Program-made: the position numbers and the translations under genes
Assembly: GCA_910577835.1 (NCBI GenBank)
Contig: CAJTOU010000013.1
Coordinates: 1 to 64,000, forward strand
Length of the DNA: 64,000 bases
Origin: an uncultured Lachnospiraceae bacterium
GTDB taxonomy: Bacteria; Bacillota_A; Clostridia; Lachnospirales; Lachnospiraceae
Direction of reading: 5' to 3'
In this document: piece by piece, positions 53,400 through 62,601 of the stretch
Numbering within the stretch: the first letter of the stretch is position 1
Layout: every line of letters starts with the position of its first letter
Notes under the pieces: model-generated
The model's database searches: none
What the model was told of the DNA's origin: nothing
Seen by the model: the letters and a program-made list of their open reading frames with translations, nothing else

Positions 53400-56003
53400 A
53401 TGAAAAAAATATTAAAATTTCACAAACTTTATTTCCTGATTGCAGCCGGAATCATTCTTCTGCTCTCCCTTTTTATCTTTCACCCGTTTAGAACCAAAAC
53501 CAGAAACACCCATATTGACAAACTTACAATTTTTATAGAGGATTCTAACGGCAAACAATCTCTTATATATGAAACTGATTCTAATATATATAACCGCCCC
53601 TTTTTTCAAAGCCAGACTGACAAAAGACTGCATATTACAAATACAAAAAATTCTCTTGAATATGCCAGTCTCTCCATAGAGCAGAACGGAGAAATCCTTC
53701 TGACTCAAGAATTAAATTTTAATCAAAAGGAATGCTTCATTAATCTTCCGTCTCTTTCAGATGGGGCTTATGATATTTCTCTTACTGTAAAACAAGAGCA
53801 TGGCACCACTTATTATGTTTCCACTGAGACTTCTTTTTTACAGGCAGTCAGCAATCAAGATATCTCTGGACAAATTTTATCCATAATGACAGATATTAAT
53901 ATTACAACTCCTGAAATAGAAAAACTTTCCATCCTCTACCCTTTTACATGGAAAACAAATCAATATTATTTCCAGTCAGATTATGAGCTTCACTTTCAGT
54001 CAGATACAGAAGGCTGTATGGTTATAGAAAATGAATCCTCTGATAGCATAAAAACTGGAATTATTTACTGTAATACTCCTCTTTGGGACTACAAAATTTC
54101 AAATATATTTGGAGAATTTACAGAAAACAGATATTATTATATAAATGCAAAAACTGTAAACAATACTGTAATAGATACTTCTCTTCTTCATATAAATACA
54201 GAGGACAAGCTGAACAGACTGTTGCAAAATGGCTGCCTTATACTTTCTGACCATATTACCCATATCCTTTTGGAAGGCGATTTTGATTTGGGGCATATGG
54301 AAATTGGCAGACTTCTTACTCTGGAAATAGCAGGAAATATTAAAGCTTCGAAAAATATTTTGTTTTCCAGCTTTGAGACAGGACCACTTTTGATAGATAC
54401 TGTCAACAACAATGCCAGTCTTTCTCAAAATATTTATTTTGAAACTCCTTATGCTGATATTATATGGAATGGCAACGATGCCATTTCTTATGAATATGCA
54501 GAACAGTATATGAATCTTGCCTCTTATAATGAAATCGCTGTTTCTCCATATATTGGGGGTAGCGGAAGCCTGCGTCTTACTGCTGGAAATATCAGCGACA
54601 GTCAAAATCACATGGATTTTACAGTTGACGGAAATTATATTTATCTTACTATGGGTTATACAAACAGAATAGATTTATCAGACGCAGTTGCACAGGCAAA
54701 TTTAGATGGTGAAGGAAACTGCTCACTGATAGAAAATGAAGGTTATTATTATTGTCTGGTTACAGACAGCCTACAAAATACAAGGGGTTACAAAATAATT
54801 ATAAACAATAAGAACTATCAGCTTCCTGTTATTTATCTGACCACAGATACCAATACTCCCGTTACTTCCAAGGATTTTGTCACCGGCAGTTTTTCAATAG
54901 ATTATAACACTTCCCGTTATGAAACCGTAGCTGAGACTGTAAAAATACGTGGAAGAGGCCATTCGTCATGGGAGCTTGAAAAAAAGCCCTATAAAATAAA
55001 ATTTGATTCCAAGGTCTCTCTGTTTGGCCTGCCAAAAGCAAAAGAATGGGTACTCCTAGCAAATCATATTGACCGTTCTCTGATAAGAAATACTCTGGCT
55101 TTAAATATGGGAAGTCTGTTGAATCATATGCTGTTTATGCCCCACTCCTATCTCGTGAATGTATTTATGAATGGACAATATCAGGGAGTTTACAGCCTAA
55201 GTGAACAAATAGAGGTAAAAAAAGGAAGAATTGAAGGTGAAAAAGATTCGAAAGAAACTGATACTGACTATCTGCTGGAACTGGGCGGTGATGAAGAAGC
55301 AACCAGCTTTGGCACAAACACTTTTTTCAGCGATTTTGAACTCTTTGTTGAAATTAAAAACCCTGACTCTGATGTTCTGACAGAGGAACAGTATAATTAT
55401 ATTGTTTCATATATGCAGCAAATGGAAAATGCGGTCAGAAATCTTTCTGGTTATGAGGAATATATCGACATTCCTTCTTTAATAGACTGGTTTTTACTGA
55501 ATGAATTTTCCTATAACACAGACGGTACATTCCGCCGCAGTAATTATTTTCTAAAGAAAAAAGGCGGAAAATTATATGTGGCGACTGCATGGGACTTTGA
55601 CTATGCCTTTGGCAATTTTTCTCTGGATTCAGACAACTATTCCGAATGGATTTGTCTTGGCAATTCCAAAACAGATGCCTATGAAGGAAAATATATAAAA
55701 ACCAACTGGATGGATTATCTTTTAACTGATGGAGCATTTATTATTCAGCTAAAAAACAGATGGAATGAAATAGGTGCAGCTTTATATAACGAAGCTATTG
55801 ATACTATTAATCAGTCAGAACAGCAGCTTGAATTTTCTGCTGAAGAAAATTTTCTTGTATGGCCAAATTGTCTGGGAGTAAAAATGCAGTATGAATCTAA
55901 AAAAACACTTGCCTGCACTACTCATAAAGAACAGATGGACTATTTAAGAAACTTTATCGAAAAACGTTATTATTGGATGGATAATGCGATTAATAATATG
56001 TAA
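53400..56003 (+). CDS. CotH-family protein kinase, membrane-anchored
   Basis: An 867-residue protein. One N-terminal transmembrane helix (about 12-29) anchors an extracytoplasmic beta-rich region (30-480) of unknown type. The C-terminal CotH domain (about 485-865) contains RGRGHSSWELEKKPYKIKF, AKEWVLLANHIDRSLIRN, GVYSLSEQIEV and AWDFDYAFGN. CotH kinases phosphorylate serines of spore-coat proteins in Bacillus; many clostridial relatives are surface proteins. GGAG precedes the ATG. It follows the sortase operon but has its own upstream terminator boundary. Confidence 0.88.
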   Translation: MKKILKFHKLYFLIAAGIILLLSLFIFHPFRTKTRNTHIDKLTIFIEDSNGKQSLIYETDSNIYNRPFFQSQTDKRLHITNTKNSLEYASLSIEQNGEILLTQELNFNQKECFINLPSLSDGAYDISLTVKQEHGTTYYVSTETSFLQAVSNQDISGQILSIMTDINITTPEIEKLSILYPFTWKTNQYYFQSDYELHFQSDTEGCMVIENESSDSIKTGIIYCNTPLWDYKISNIFGEFTENRYYYINAKTVNNTVIDTSLLHINTEDKLNRLLQNGCLILSDHITHILLEGDFDLGHMEIGRLLTLEIAGNIKASKNILFSSFETGPLLIDTVNNNASLSQNIYFETPYADIIWNGNDAISYEYAEQYMNLASYNEIAVSPYIGGSGSLRLTAGNISDSQNHMDFTVDGNYIYLTMGYTNRIDLSDAVAQANLDGEGNCSLIENEGYYYCLVTDSLQNTRGYKIIINNKNYQLPVIYLTTDTNTPVTSKDFVTGSFSIDYNTSRYETVAETVKIRGRGHSSWELEKKPYKIKFDSKVSLFGLPKAKEWVLLANHIDRSLIRNTLALNMGSLLNHMLFMPHSYLVNVFMNGQYQGVYSLSEQIEVKKGRIEGEKDSKETDTDYLLELGGDEEATSFGTNTFFSDFELFVEIKNPDSDVLTEEQYNYIVSYMQQMENAVRNLSGYEEYIDIPSLIDWFLLNEFSYNTDGTFRRSNYFLKKKGGKLYVATAWDFDYAFGNFSLDSDNYSEWICLGNSKTDAYEGKYIKTNWMDYLLTDGAFIIQLKNRWNEIGAALYNEAIDTINQSEQQLEFSAEENFLVWPNCLGVKMQYESKKTLACTTHKEQMDYLRNFIEKRYYWMDNAINNM

Positions 56004-56007
56004 ATAG

Positions 56008-56045
56008 TTCCCGCCGTTTTCATTTATTTGAAAAAACGGTGGGAA
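56008..56045. terminator. Terminator after cotH-like gene
   Basis: TTCCCGCCGTTTT and AAAACGGTGGGAA form a 13-bp hairpin with one G-T pair between two convergent genes. Confidence 0.8.
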
Positions 56046-56059
56046 AATATATAAAATTT

Positions 56060-56093
56060 AATATAGAAACTTATTTAATACGGAAACTTATTT
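56060..56093. repeat. 17-bp tandem repeat at the end of a hypothetical gene
   Basis: Two units (56060-56076, 56077-56093; core GAAACTTATTTAATA) that differ by two bases, ending in the stop codon of the 450-aa gene. Confidence 0.9.
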
Positions 56094-57444
56094 AATATCC
56101 TGCGAAATAAACGGAACCAAGCAGAGCATTTCCCATAAAATCACGGTTTCCCATTCCAAAATAATAGCCCTTTTCTCCCAGTGTAAAATAGCAGGCGGGA
56201 ATTTCTGATATTATATAAATCTCCATTTCAAAATAAACGCCATCACTGCTTCTGCACAGACAGCTTTTATATGTTCCATCTTCAAGCCTAATATCTCCTA
56301 AAACATATAAATAACCATTATGAATTGACATATCTCTGATAATATCCGTTCCACAGATATCCATTGTATAATAATTAATAAAATCGTCTGTAATATATAA
56401 TCCATTCTCATTTACCAGCATTACGCTTCCGCCATAAGAAAGAGCAGCTGTAAAATCGCGTGGATTATATTTTTTATTTTTTACAAAAAAGCTCTGGTCA
56501 TTTACAAAATAAAAAGCATTTTCCGTATCATTATAACTGTATAATTCAAAGGTATTAAATGTCAAATCGTCATTTTCTATCCATAAAAAGCAGTATAAAA
56601 TATCATTATGTTCCACAAAATTATAAACTCTTGCAAGTGGCTGATTAATAATATCCAAAGGCGCATTATTTTTATAAAAATTCACATGTTCAAAACTTTG
56701 CCCGCTGTCAGTGGAACGCATCACCGGATAAACGCTGGTTACTCCGTCTGGTGTGGAACCTGTCCCTATAAAAATCGCACCTTTATGCTCAAATAAATCA
56801 TAATTATGAGCACCCTTATCTATATTTCTGTATTTTATCCACTGTTCCCCGCTCAATTCATAATAATTTCCATAATCCCAGTCTTCTCTTGGGTCTGTTC
56901 CACCAAACATCAGCTTATTTTGAATTACCTGAAACCGTCGTATTTTTTCTTCTGGAATTCCGGAATCAATACAGTACCATTTTTCATCAGACTCATCGTA
57001 AGTCCATGAGGGCACAGGTCCAAGATTCCTGTCATCATCACCCCCGCCGACATAGATTCTACCATTATAAGCAATAATATCATAAGTACATCTGGCAATT
57101 GAACCCGGCGTTGTATAATAATCAGCCAGAGGAATTCCAAGATTTATGGTTGTTCTTTCATAAATATCATCTGTAATTTCTTCTGTGGAAGCAGCTTCAC
57201 TGGTTTCTTCTGAAGTTTCTTCCTTCTTCTGCAAGATATCTGTCGATGATTTTGATGTGGTATTTGTTTCATCAATAATATCAGATTGCTTCGATTTTTC
57301 TGTATCTGCAAGCTGAATATCATTTGTGTTTTTCACATCGTGCAAAGAATATGTTTTAAAACTTTCTTTTATAAAGTAAATACATAATATGACAGATATT
57401 GCAACAACGAAGACAACAACAGCTTTTTTTCTTTTTTCATTCAT
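56092..57444 (-). CDS. Secreted or membrane-anchored propeller-like protein (450 aa)
   Basis: An N-terminal hydrophobic helix (about 8-27) acts as signal or anchor. A Ser/Thr/Glu-rich linker (about 40-95) is followed by a 350-residue domain of repeating short beta-blades with YNGRIYVGG, HKGAIFIGTG, HNDILYCFLW, YGGSVMLVNENGLYITDD and HNGYLYVLGDI. The pattern, including an Asp-box-like STDSGQSF, suggests a beta-propeller of the sialidase/exo-alpha type, but no catalytic residues are recognised. GGAG precedes the ATG. A surface role is inferred from topology. Confidence 0.7.
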   Translation of the reverse strand: MNEKRKKAVVVFVVAISVILCIYFIKESFKTYSLHDVKNTNDIQLADTEKSKQSDIIDETNTTSKSSTDILQKKEETSEETSEAASTEEITDDIYERTTINLGIPLADYYTTPGSIARCTYDIIAYNGRIYVGGGDDDRNLGPVPSWTYDESDEKWYCIDSGIPEEKIRRFQVIQNKLMFGGTDPREDWDYGNYYELSGEQWIKYRNIDKGAHNYDLFEHKGAIFIGTGSTPDGVTSVYPVMRSTDSGQSFEHVNFYKNNAPLDIINQPLARVYNFVEHNDILYCFLWIENDDLTFNTFELYSYNDTENAFYFVNDQSFFVKNKKYNPRDFTAALSYGGSVMLVNENGLYITDDFINYYTMDICGTDIIRDMSIHNGYLYVLGDIRLEDGTYKSCLCRSSDGVYFEMEIYIISEIPACYFTLGEKGYYFGMGNRDFMGNALLGSVYFAGY

Positions 57445-57694
57445 TATTTTGCTCCATTATTTTTTGATTGTAAAAATTTTATATTTTATCAGTATAGCAC
57501 CACTATTATTGAAAAACAAGAAATATACTGTTTTGTATTGATTTTTCACTTGTATTATATATAAATCTTCTTAATAATAAACATCTTCTTTATAATAGAA
57601 AAAATTTCCGAAACATTTTCTATACAAACTCTGCAAAATGTTATATAATAGGAATAATATTTTCATGAAAATAATTTATAATAGGAGGATTATT

Positions 57695-59029
57695 ATGCCT
57701 AACAAATTTATTTATCCAACAGAACCGCTGCACCCCGCAGCGAAACCGGTCCGGCCTGCGCCGGGCGAAAAACCAGCAAAACCGCCTGCACACAGCGTTT
57801 GGTTTACACATGACCCTGCTATTTATCATGACCCTGTTACAAAAGATTACTTCTTGTATTGTACCGACGCCAAATGTATGCGCTCGCACGATATGATTAC
57901 TTGGGAAACATTAAAGCGGGCGGTAGAAGAACCCCCGAAGGAAGCTATAAATTGGACCGGCAGCAAGGCTATATGGGCTCCTGATATTGTAAAAGTCGGT
58001 GACGAATATCGTCTGTACTGTTCCAATTCTTCTTTTGGAGTACGACAGTCCTGTATTTTTCTTGCAGTCTCTGACAAAGCTGAAGGTCCGTTTATACCCA
58101 GAGGCGTTGTCTTAAAATCTTCTGACCATTTAAGAGTAAATGCGATTGACGCAAATATTATCGAAGATGTCAGAACTCACAGGCAATATATGGCATATGG
58201 TTCTTTCTGGGGTGGATGTCACCTTATTGAGCTGGATAGAGAAACCGGTCTTGCAAAAATCCCCGATGATATCGGTATCTGTCTTGCAAGGCGTCCAAAA
58301 TGGATGGATGGAGCAATTGAAGGCGCCTATATTATCTACAATCAGGGTACTGATTACTACTACCTGTTTGTATCCTATGCCTCTCTGAAAAGCGACTATA
58401 ATATTCGTGTAGGGCGAAGCCGCAGCGTAACAGGTCCATATCTTGACCATAATGGCAGAGATATGACAGATTTAAATGATGACGATAACACTCTGGGATT
58501 TATGATTGCATGTGGGTATAAATTTGATGACGACCCAACAGGATTTATGGGACCGGGCCATAACTCTGTTCTTCATGATTTTGACGGAGAATGGTATATA
58601 GCCTGTCATATACGGGAGCACAATTTCAAAGGTGGAGAACCTTCTACTCTTCATATTCGAAAAATGCTGTGGACAGATGAAGGCTGGCCTGTAATTTCAC
58701 CAGAAAACTATACCGGAGAAAAATTACAGCCTGTTACAGCCAAAACAGTATGTGGAAATTATGAAAGAATAAAACTGCTTCCCATGATTCCTCAGGGAAT
58801 GCTTACTTCCGTAAAGATGTCTTTATTTGATAATGGCAAGGGAATGCTTGCAGATTCTATTCATATTCAATGGGAGTTATCCGATGAACATACCATTACA
58901 CTCCGCTATGCCAATATTACGGAAAAGTTGAAAGTTTTGGCTGCATGGGATTATGAAGCATGGAAACCAACGATTGTTTTGACGGGCACAGATAATAAAA
59001 ATATTTGCATCTGGGGTAAAAAATATTAA
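57695..59029 (+). CDS. GH43-family glycoside hydrolase (arabinanase or arabinofuranosidase type)
   Basis: A 444-residue five-bladed propeller hydrolase. The catalytic acids fit the GH43 pattern: Asp40 (THDPAI), Asp152 (NAIDANII) and Glu209 (MDGAIEGAYI). Other features are WAPDIVK and GPGHNSVLHDFDGEWYIACH. After the propeller (about 35-365) a C-terminal beta domain follows. An unusual Pro/Ala/Lys-rich stretch covers residues 10-33. There is no signal peptide, so it probably acts inside the cell, possibly with the GH127 enzyme on arabinan fragments. ATG 57695 has AGGAGG seven bases upstream; the ATG at 57638 lacks one. Confidence 0.9.
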   Translation: MPNKFIYPTEPLHPAAKPVRPAPGEKPAKPPAHSVWFTHDPAIYHDPVTKDYFLYCTDAKCMRSHDMITWETLKRAVEEPPKEAINWTGSKAIWAPDIVKVGDEYRLYCSNSSFGVRQSCIFLAVSDKAEGPFIPRGVVLKSSDHLRVNAIDANIIEDVRTHRQYMAYGSFWGGCHLIELDRETGLAKIPDDIGICLARRPKWMDGAIEGAYIIYNQGTDYYYLFVSYASLKSDYNIRVGRSRSVTGPYLDHNGRDMTDLNDDDNTLGFMIACGYKFDDDPTGFMGPGHNSVLHDFDGEWYIACHIREHNFKGGEPSTLHIRKMLWTDEGWPVISPENYTGEKLQPVTAKTVCGNYERIKLLPMIPQGMLTSVKMSLFDNGKGMLADSIHIQWELSDEHTITLRYANITEKLKVLAAWDYEAWKPTIVLTGTDNKNICIWGKKY

Positions 59030-59157
59030 TTTCTCATATAAAATGAAGTATAATTTTAAACAAAATCAAAAGTTTCTATACAAAACTTGGTATGCAGATA
59101 ATACCTGTACTGACTGCTCAATGATACAGTCAGCGATTCCAGATACTGTCAAGTCTG

Positions 59158-59192
59158 AGGGCTGTTCTAAATAATATTTTCAGAACAGCCCT
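59158..59192. repeat. Inverted repeat in the gap after GH43
   Basis: AGGGCTGTTCT and AGAACAGCCCT form an 11-bp perfect stem with a 13-nt loop. A second perfect 7-bp stem, CTGACTG / CAGTCAG, lies just before it at about 59110-59133. Neither has a T-run, so they are not textbook terminators, though they lie between convergent genes. Confidence 0.65.
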
Positions 59193-59235
59193 TAAGAAAT
59201 ATAATCCTGCAAAAATTTTCTTAGATATTGTACTG

Positions 59236-59946
59236 TTATCCCCCTATTAAATACCGAAGAAATTTTTTCACCTGTTCATCCTCTGCCGAGCCAGCAGCGA
59301 CCTGTAAAATATAATGATAACCGGTTGGATAATTGTCTCCAAAATATTCTTGCGCCTTTTTGCATTTATTAAATATAATTCCCACAGCCCTGTCATCAAT
59401 ATAATACAGATATTTTTCATACCGGCTCATCTCCTCTTCAGAAAGCACCTGCTCTAAAGGTGCCGCTTCATAGGATATGGTTGCTTTCGTTTCTTCTTCA
59501 TTATCCTCATCTTGTTTCCTGTCTGTACCGGAATCCTTATCAACATTTTCTGTTTCAGACTCTTTCATATTTTCCTGTTCTGCTGTATTTTCAATTCTAT
59601 CTGCGGTTGTAATCACCATATCAATTGTTCCGTTGGTAAAACACGCCTCATAATCGTTGATTTTTGCCATACCAAAGGAAATATCTTTAAATTGTTCCTG
59701 ACTCAGATACATGCTTTTATAACGAAATGCCGAAGAGCCGCTTTTCATTTTCTGCTCTTTTTCAAAATCTTTCATCATACTTTCCGCCACAGTCAGATTC
59801 ATACATGAAGTATCATCTACAATCACAAAGTCAAGCTCATCTCCACTTTTATCCTGCCACAATACCACTGCAATAATAATCACAAAAATCAGTGCAATCA
59901 TATGATATTTGTAATAAAATATAAAATTTTCCAGCTTTTTCTTCAT
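59236..59946 (-). CDS. Membrane-anchored protein of unknown function (236 aa)
   Basis: One N-terminal transmembrane helix (about 14-30) is followed by an extracytoplasmic domain. A highly charged Glu/Asp/Lys linker covers about 120-155. The flanking segments (FVIVDDTSCMNLTVAESMM, TNGTIDMVITTADRIE, YLYYIDDRAVGIIFN) hint at a periplasmic-binding-protein-like alpha/beta fold interrupted by the linker, but I cannot name a family. GAGG precedes the ATG. It lies 12 bp after thrS on the same strand, so it is probably co-transcribed under the Thr T-box. Confidence 0.75.
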   Translation of the reverse strand: MKKKLENFIFYYKYHMIALIFVIIIAVVLWQDKSGDELDFVIVDDTSCMNLTVAESMMKDFEKEQKMKSGSSAFRYKSMYLSQEQFKDISFGMAKINDYEACFTNGTIDMVITTADRIENTAEQENMKESETENVDKDSGTDRKQDEDNEEETKATISYEAAPLEQVLSEEEMSRYEKYLYYIDDRAVGIIFNKCKKAQEYFGDNYPTGYHYILQVAAGSAEDEQVKKFLRYLIGG

Positions 59947-59958
59947 GAGAACCTCACT

Positions 59959-61923
59959 CTATTTATTATCCGCCTGCTCTGCTTCAATCTTTCGGATTTC
60001 CTTTGTACGGATTTCACGGCAGATATCTTCAATAAAGATTGGCAGTTCTTTCTGCCCTTCATCTCCAAGATATCTGCTTCTTACAGATACCTTCTTTTCT
60101 TCCTCCTCTTTCTGTCCTACAACCAGCATATATGGAACTCTTTTCATTCTTGCATCTCTGATTTTAAATCCAATTTTTTCCGAACGGTTATCCACACTGC
60201 TTCGAATTCCATTTAAAACAAGCTCCTGATTCATCTGCTGTGCATATTCGGCATACTTTTCTGAAATCGGAAGCACTCTTACCTGTTCCGGACACAGCCA
60301 TGTCGGGAATAGTCCCGCATATTTTTCAATCAGCCATGCAATGGTTCTCTCATAACAGCCCATAGAGGTTCTGTGAATAATATAAGGGCGTCTCTTATTT
60401 CCATTTTCGTCAATATAATACATATCAAACTGCTCTGCCAGAAGTGCATCCCACTGAATAGTAATCATGGTATCTTCTTTTCCATAAACATTCTTTGCAT
60501 TGATATCAACCTTTGGTCCATAGAAAGCGGCTTCTCCGATATCCTCCACAAACGGAATATTAAGCTCTGTAAGAATTTCTCTGATATGCTGCTCTGTTTT
60601 ATTCCAGACTTCCGGCTCTCCTATATATTTTTCTCTGTTTTCAGGGTCCCACTTGGAAAGATGATAGGTTACATCGTCTTCAACACCCAGTGTCTGTAAA
60701 CAGTATTGTGCTAATGCAATACAATCCTTAAATTCTTTGACCATCTGGTCTGGTCTTACAATCAAATGTCCCTCTGAAATAGTAAACTGACGCACTCTGG
60801 TGAGGCCGTGCATTTCACCGGAATCCTCGTTTCTGAAAAGAGTAGAGGTTTCTCCATATCTGCATGGAAGGTCTCTGTAACTTTTCTGGCTGGCCTTATA
60901 TACATAATACTGGAATGGACATGTCATAGGACGGAGCGCAAATACTTCATTGTCCTTCTCCTCATCACCAAGTACAAACATTCCATCTTTGTAATGGTCC
61001 CAGTGTCCAGACATTTTATAAAGGTCTGATTTTGCCATTAAAGGTGTCTGAGTTCTGATATAACCGCGTTTTGTCTCCTCATCTTCTATCCATCTCTTTA
61101 ACTCATTCATAATAATTACGCCATTTGGCATAATTAGCGGAAGCCCCTGCCCGATTACATCCACAGTGGTAAAAATCTCCATTTCACGGCCAAGCTTATT
61201 GTGGTCGCGTTTCTTAATATCCTCCAGATGTGCCAGATATGCATCCAAATCTGCCTTTTTTGTATAGGCAGTTCCATAAATTCTTGAAAGCATTTTATTT
61301 TTTTCCGAGCCTCTCCAGTAAGCACCAGACGAGGAAATCAGCTTAAATGCCTTAATTGTCTTTGTACTCATAAGATGAGGTCCTGCACAAAGGTCTGTAA
61401 ATTCCCCCTGACTGTAAAAACTGATAACCGCATCCTCTGGAAGGTCACGAATTAGCTCTGCTTTGTATGGCTCATCTCGTTTTTCCATAAACTGAATAGC
61501 CTCTTCTCTTGGGAGTTCAAATCTTGTGATTTCGGCACCTTCCTTAATAATTTTTTTCATCTCTGCCTCTATTTTATCAAGGTCTTCTCTTGAAAAAGAT
61601 TCATGGTCAAAATCATAATAATAACCTGTGTCAATCGATGGTCCAATCGCAAGTTTTGCATCTGGATACAATCTTTTTACTGCTTCGGCAAGTACATGAG
61701 AACAGGTATGACGATAAGCCGCTTTTCCTGCCTCATCTTCAAAAGTCAGAATATTCAGTTCACAGTCATCGTCAACCACAGTTCTCAAATCAACCACAGT
61801 TCCATTTAATTCACCTGCACATGCAACTCTTGCAAGACCTTCACTGATATCCTTTGCAATGTCAATAACAGACATGGCCTGTGCATATTCCTTGACAGAA
61901 CCATCTTTTAATGTAATTTTCAT
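59959..61923 (-). CDS. thrS: Threonyl-tRNA synthetase
   Basis: A 654-residue class II synthetase with the full four-domain build: TGS (1-62), N2 editing domain with HTCSHVLAEAVK and the SSGAYWRG zinc/editing segment (about 63-240), catalytic core with motif 2 (RYGETSTLFRNEDSGEMHGLTRVRQF), the zinc ligands in MTCPF and HRTSMG, and a C-terminal anticodon-binding domain. GAGG precedes the ATG. It is controlled by an upstream T-box. Confidence 0.98.
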   Translation of the reverse strand: MKITLKDGSVKEYAQAMSVIDIAKDISEGLARVACAGELNGTVVDLRTVVDDDCELNILTFEDEAGKAAYRHTCSHVLAEAVKRLYPDAKLAIGPSIDTGYYYDFDHESFSREDLDKIEAEMKKIIKEGAEITRFELPREEAIQFMEKRDEPYKAELIRDLPEDAVISFYSQGEFTDLCAGPHLMSTKTIKAFKLISSSGAYWRGSEKNKMLSRIYGTAYTKKADLDAYLAHLEDIKKRDHNKLGREMEIFTTVDVIGQGLPLIMPNGVIIMNELKRWIEDEETKRGYIRTQTPLMAKSDLYKMSGHWDHYKDGMFVLGDEEKDNEVFALRPMTCPFQYYVYKASQKSYRDLPCRYGETSTLFRNEDSGEMHGLTRVRQFTISEGHLIVRPDQMVKEFKDCIALAQYCLQTLGVEDDVTYHLSKWDPENREKYIGEPEVWNKTEQHIREILTELNIPFVEDIGEAAFYGPKVDINAKNVYGKEDTMITIQWDALLAEQFDMYYIDENGNKRRPYIIHRTSMGCYERTIAWLIEKYAGLFPTWLCPEQVRVLPISEKYAEYAQQMNQELVLNGIRSSVDNRSEKIGFKIRDARMKRVPYMLVVGQKEEEEKKVSVRSRYLGDEGQKELPIFIEDICREIRTKEIRKIEAEQADNK

Positions 61924-61956
61924 TTTGCTTACCTCTCTTTGTATTGATTTTTTTCA

Positions 61957-62235
61957 GAAAAAACAAAAATCCCGCAACTTACGTTGCGGGACGAATAAAT
62001 TCAATCTATTCGCGGTTCCACCCTGCTTGTTAATCATACCTTTAAGAATACCTTTAAGAATATGACAAACCACTCATTATGATGATAACGGAATCACCGG
62101 ACCGGATTAGGGCCACTCGGAGATGGTTTTCACATATTTTTTCCGTAAAATACTCTCAGCAACTGTATTTCTCTCTGAACAGTCTGAATATGCTACTCTT
62201 CTCGTCAGCGTATTGAACTTTTGTTTTTTGATAAC
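61957..62235 (-). promoter_or_regulatory. T-box riboswitch for thrS (Thr specifier ACC)
   Basis: On the minus strand the T-box AGGGTGGAACCGCG (about 62010-62023) is followed by the terminator hairpin TCCCGCAACG/TTGCGGGA (61970-61991) and a T-run. Stem I elements AGAGA and GCTGAGA are present. The likely specifier is ACC at 62127-62125 in TGAA-A-ACC-AT, the same spacing as in the pheS leader. A 12-bp tandem duplication (core ATACCTTTAAGA, about 62037-62062) lies in the linker before the antiterminator. Confidence 0.9.
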
Positions 62236-62239
62236 TTAA

Positions 62240-62267
62240 AGTATAACATTAAAAATTTGAATGTCAA
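62240..62267 (-). promoter_or_regulatory. Promoter of thrS
   Basis: On the minus strand a perfect TTGACA (62267-62262), a 16-bp spacer and TATACT (62245-62240) lie just ahead of the T-box. Confidence 0.75.
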
Positions 62268-62401
62268 GAGTCTTTTCTTTTATTTTCTATTAATGAATTG
62301 TAATTTTTTCCGGAATATGTTAAACTCATAAAGTTGGCTATACATCTGGCGAAACAACTTCTCATGAAGTAATTTCCACAAAAAATAAAGGAGAGGCTGA
62401 T

Positions 62402-62578
62402 ATGTCAAAAAAACACTCAAAATACTCAAAAGATAAAGATGCCCATATTACTAATCTGAAATTAATCTGCGGCACTATATTGTTTGTTTTATTTCTTCTT
62501 TCCATAATTTTTGTTTTCCATTATACTGATATTGACAAAGGAGGTATCGAGATTCTGAATAATCTGAGAAATCCCTGA
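62402..62578 (+). CDS. Small single-helix membrane protein (58 aa)
   Basis: A small gene starting MSKKHSKYSKDKD with AAAGGAG upstream. A Lys/Ser-rich cytoplasmic start is followed by one transmembrane helix (about 22-43, ICGTILFVLFLLSIIFVF) and a short outside tail ending NNLRNP. It ends 23 bp before the O-antigen-ligase-like gene and is likely co-expressed with it. No family recognised. Confidence 0.65.
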   Translation: MSKKHSKYSKDKDAHITNLKLICGTILFVLFLLSIIFVFHYTDIDKGGIEILNNLRNP

Positions 62579-62601
62579 TTTTACAGAATTTCCATAACAT
62601 T

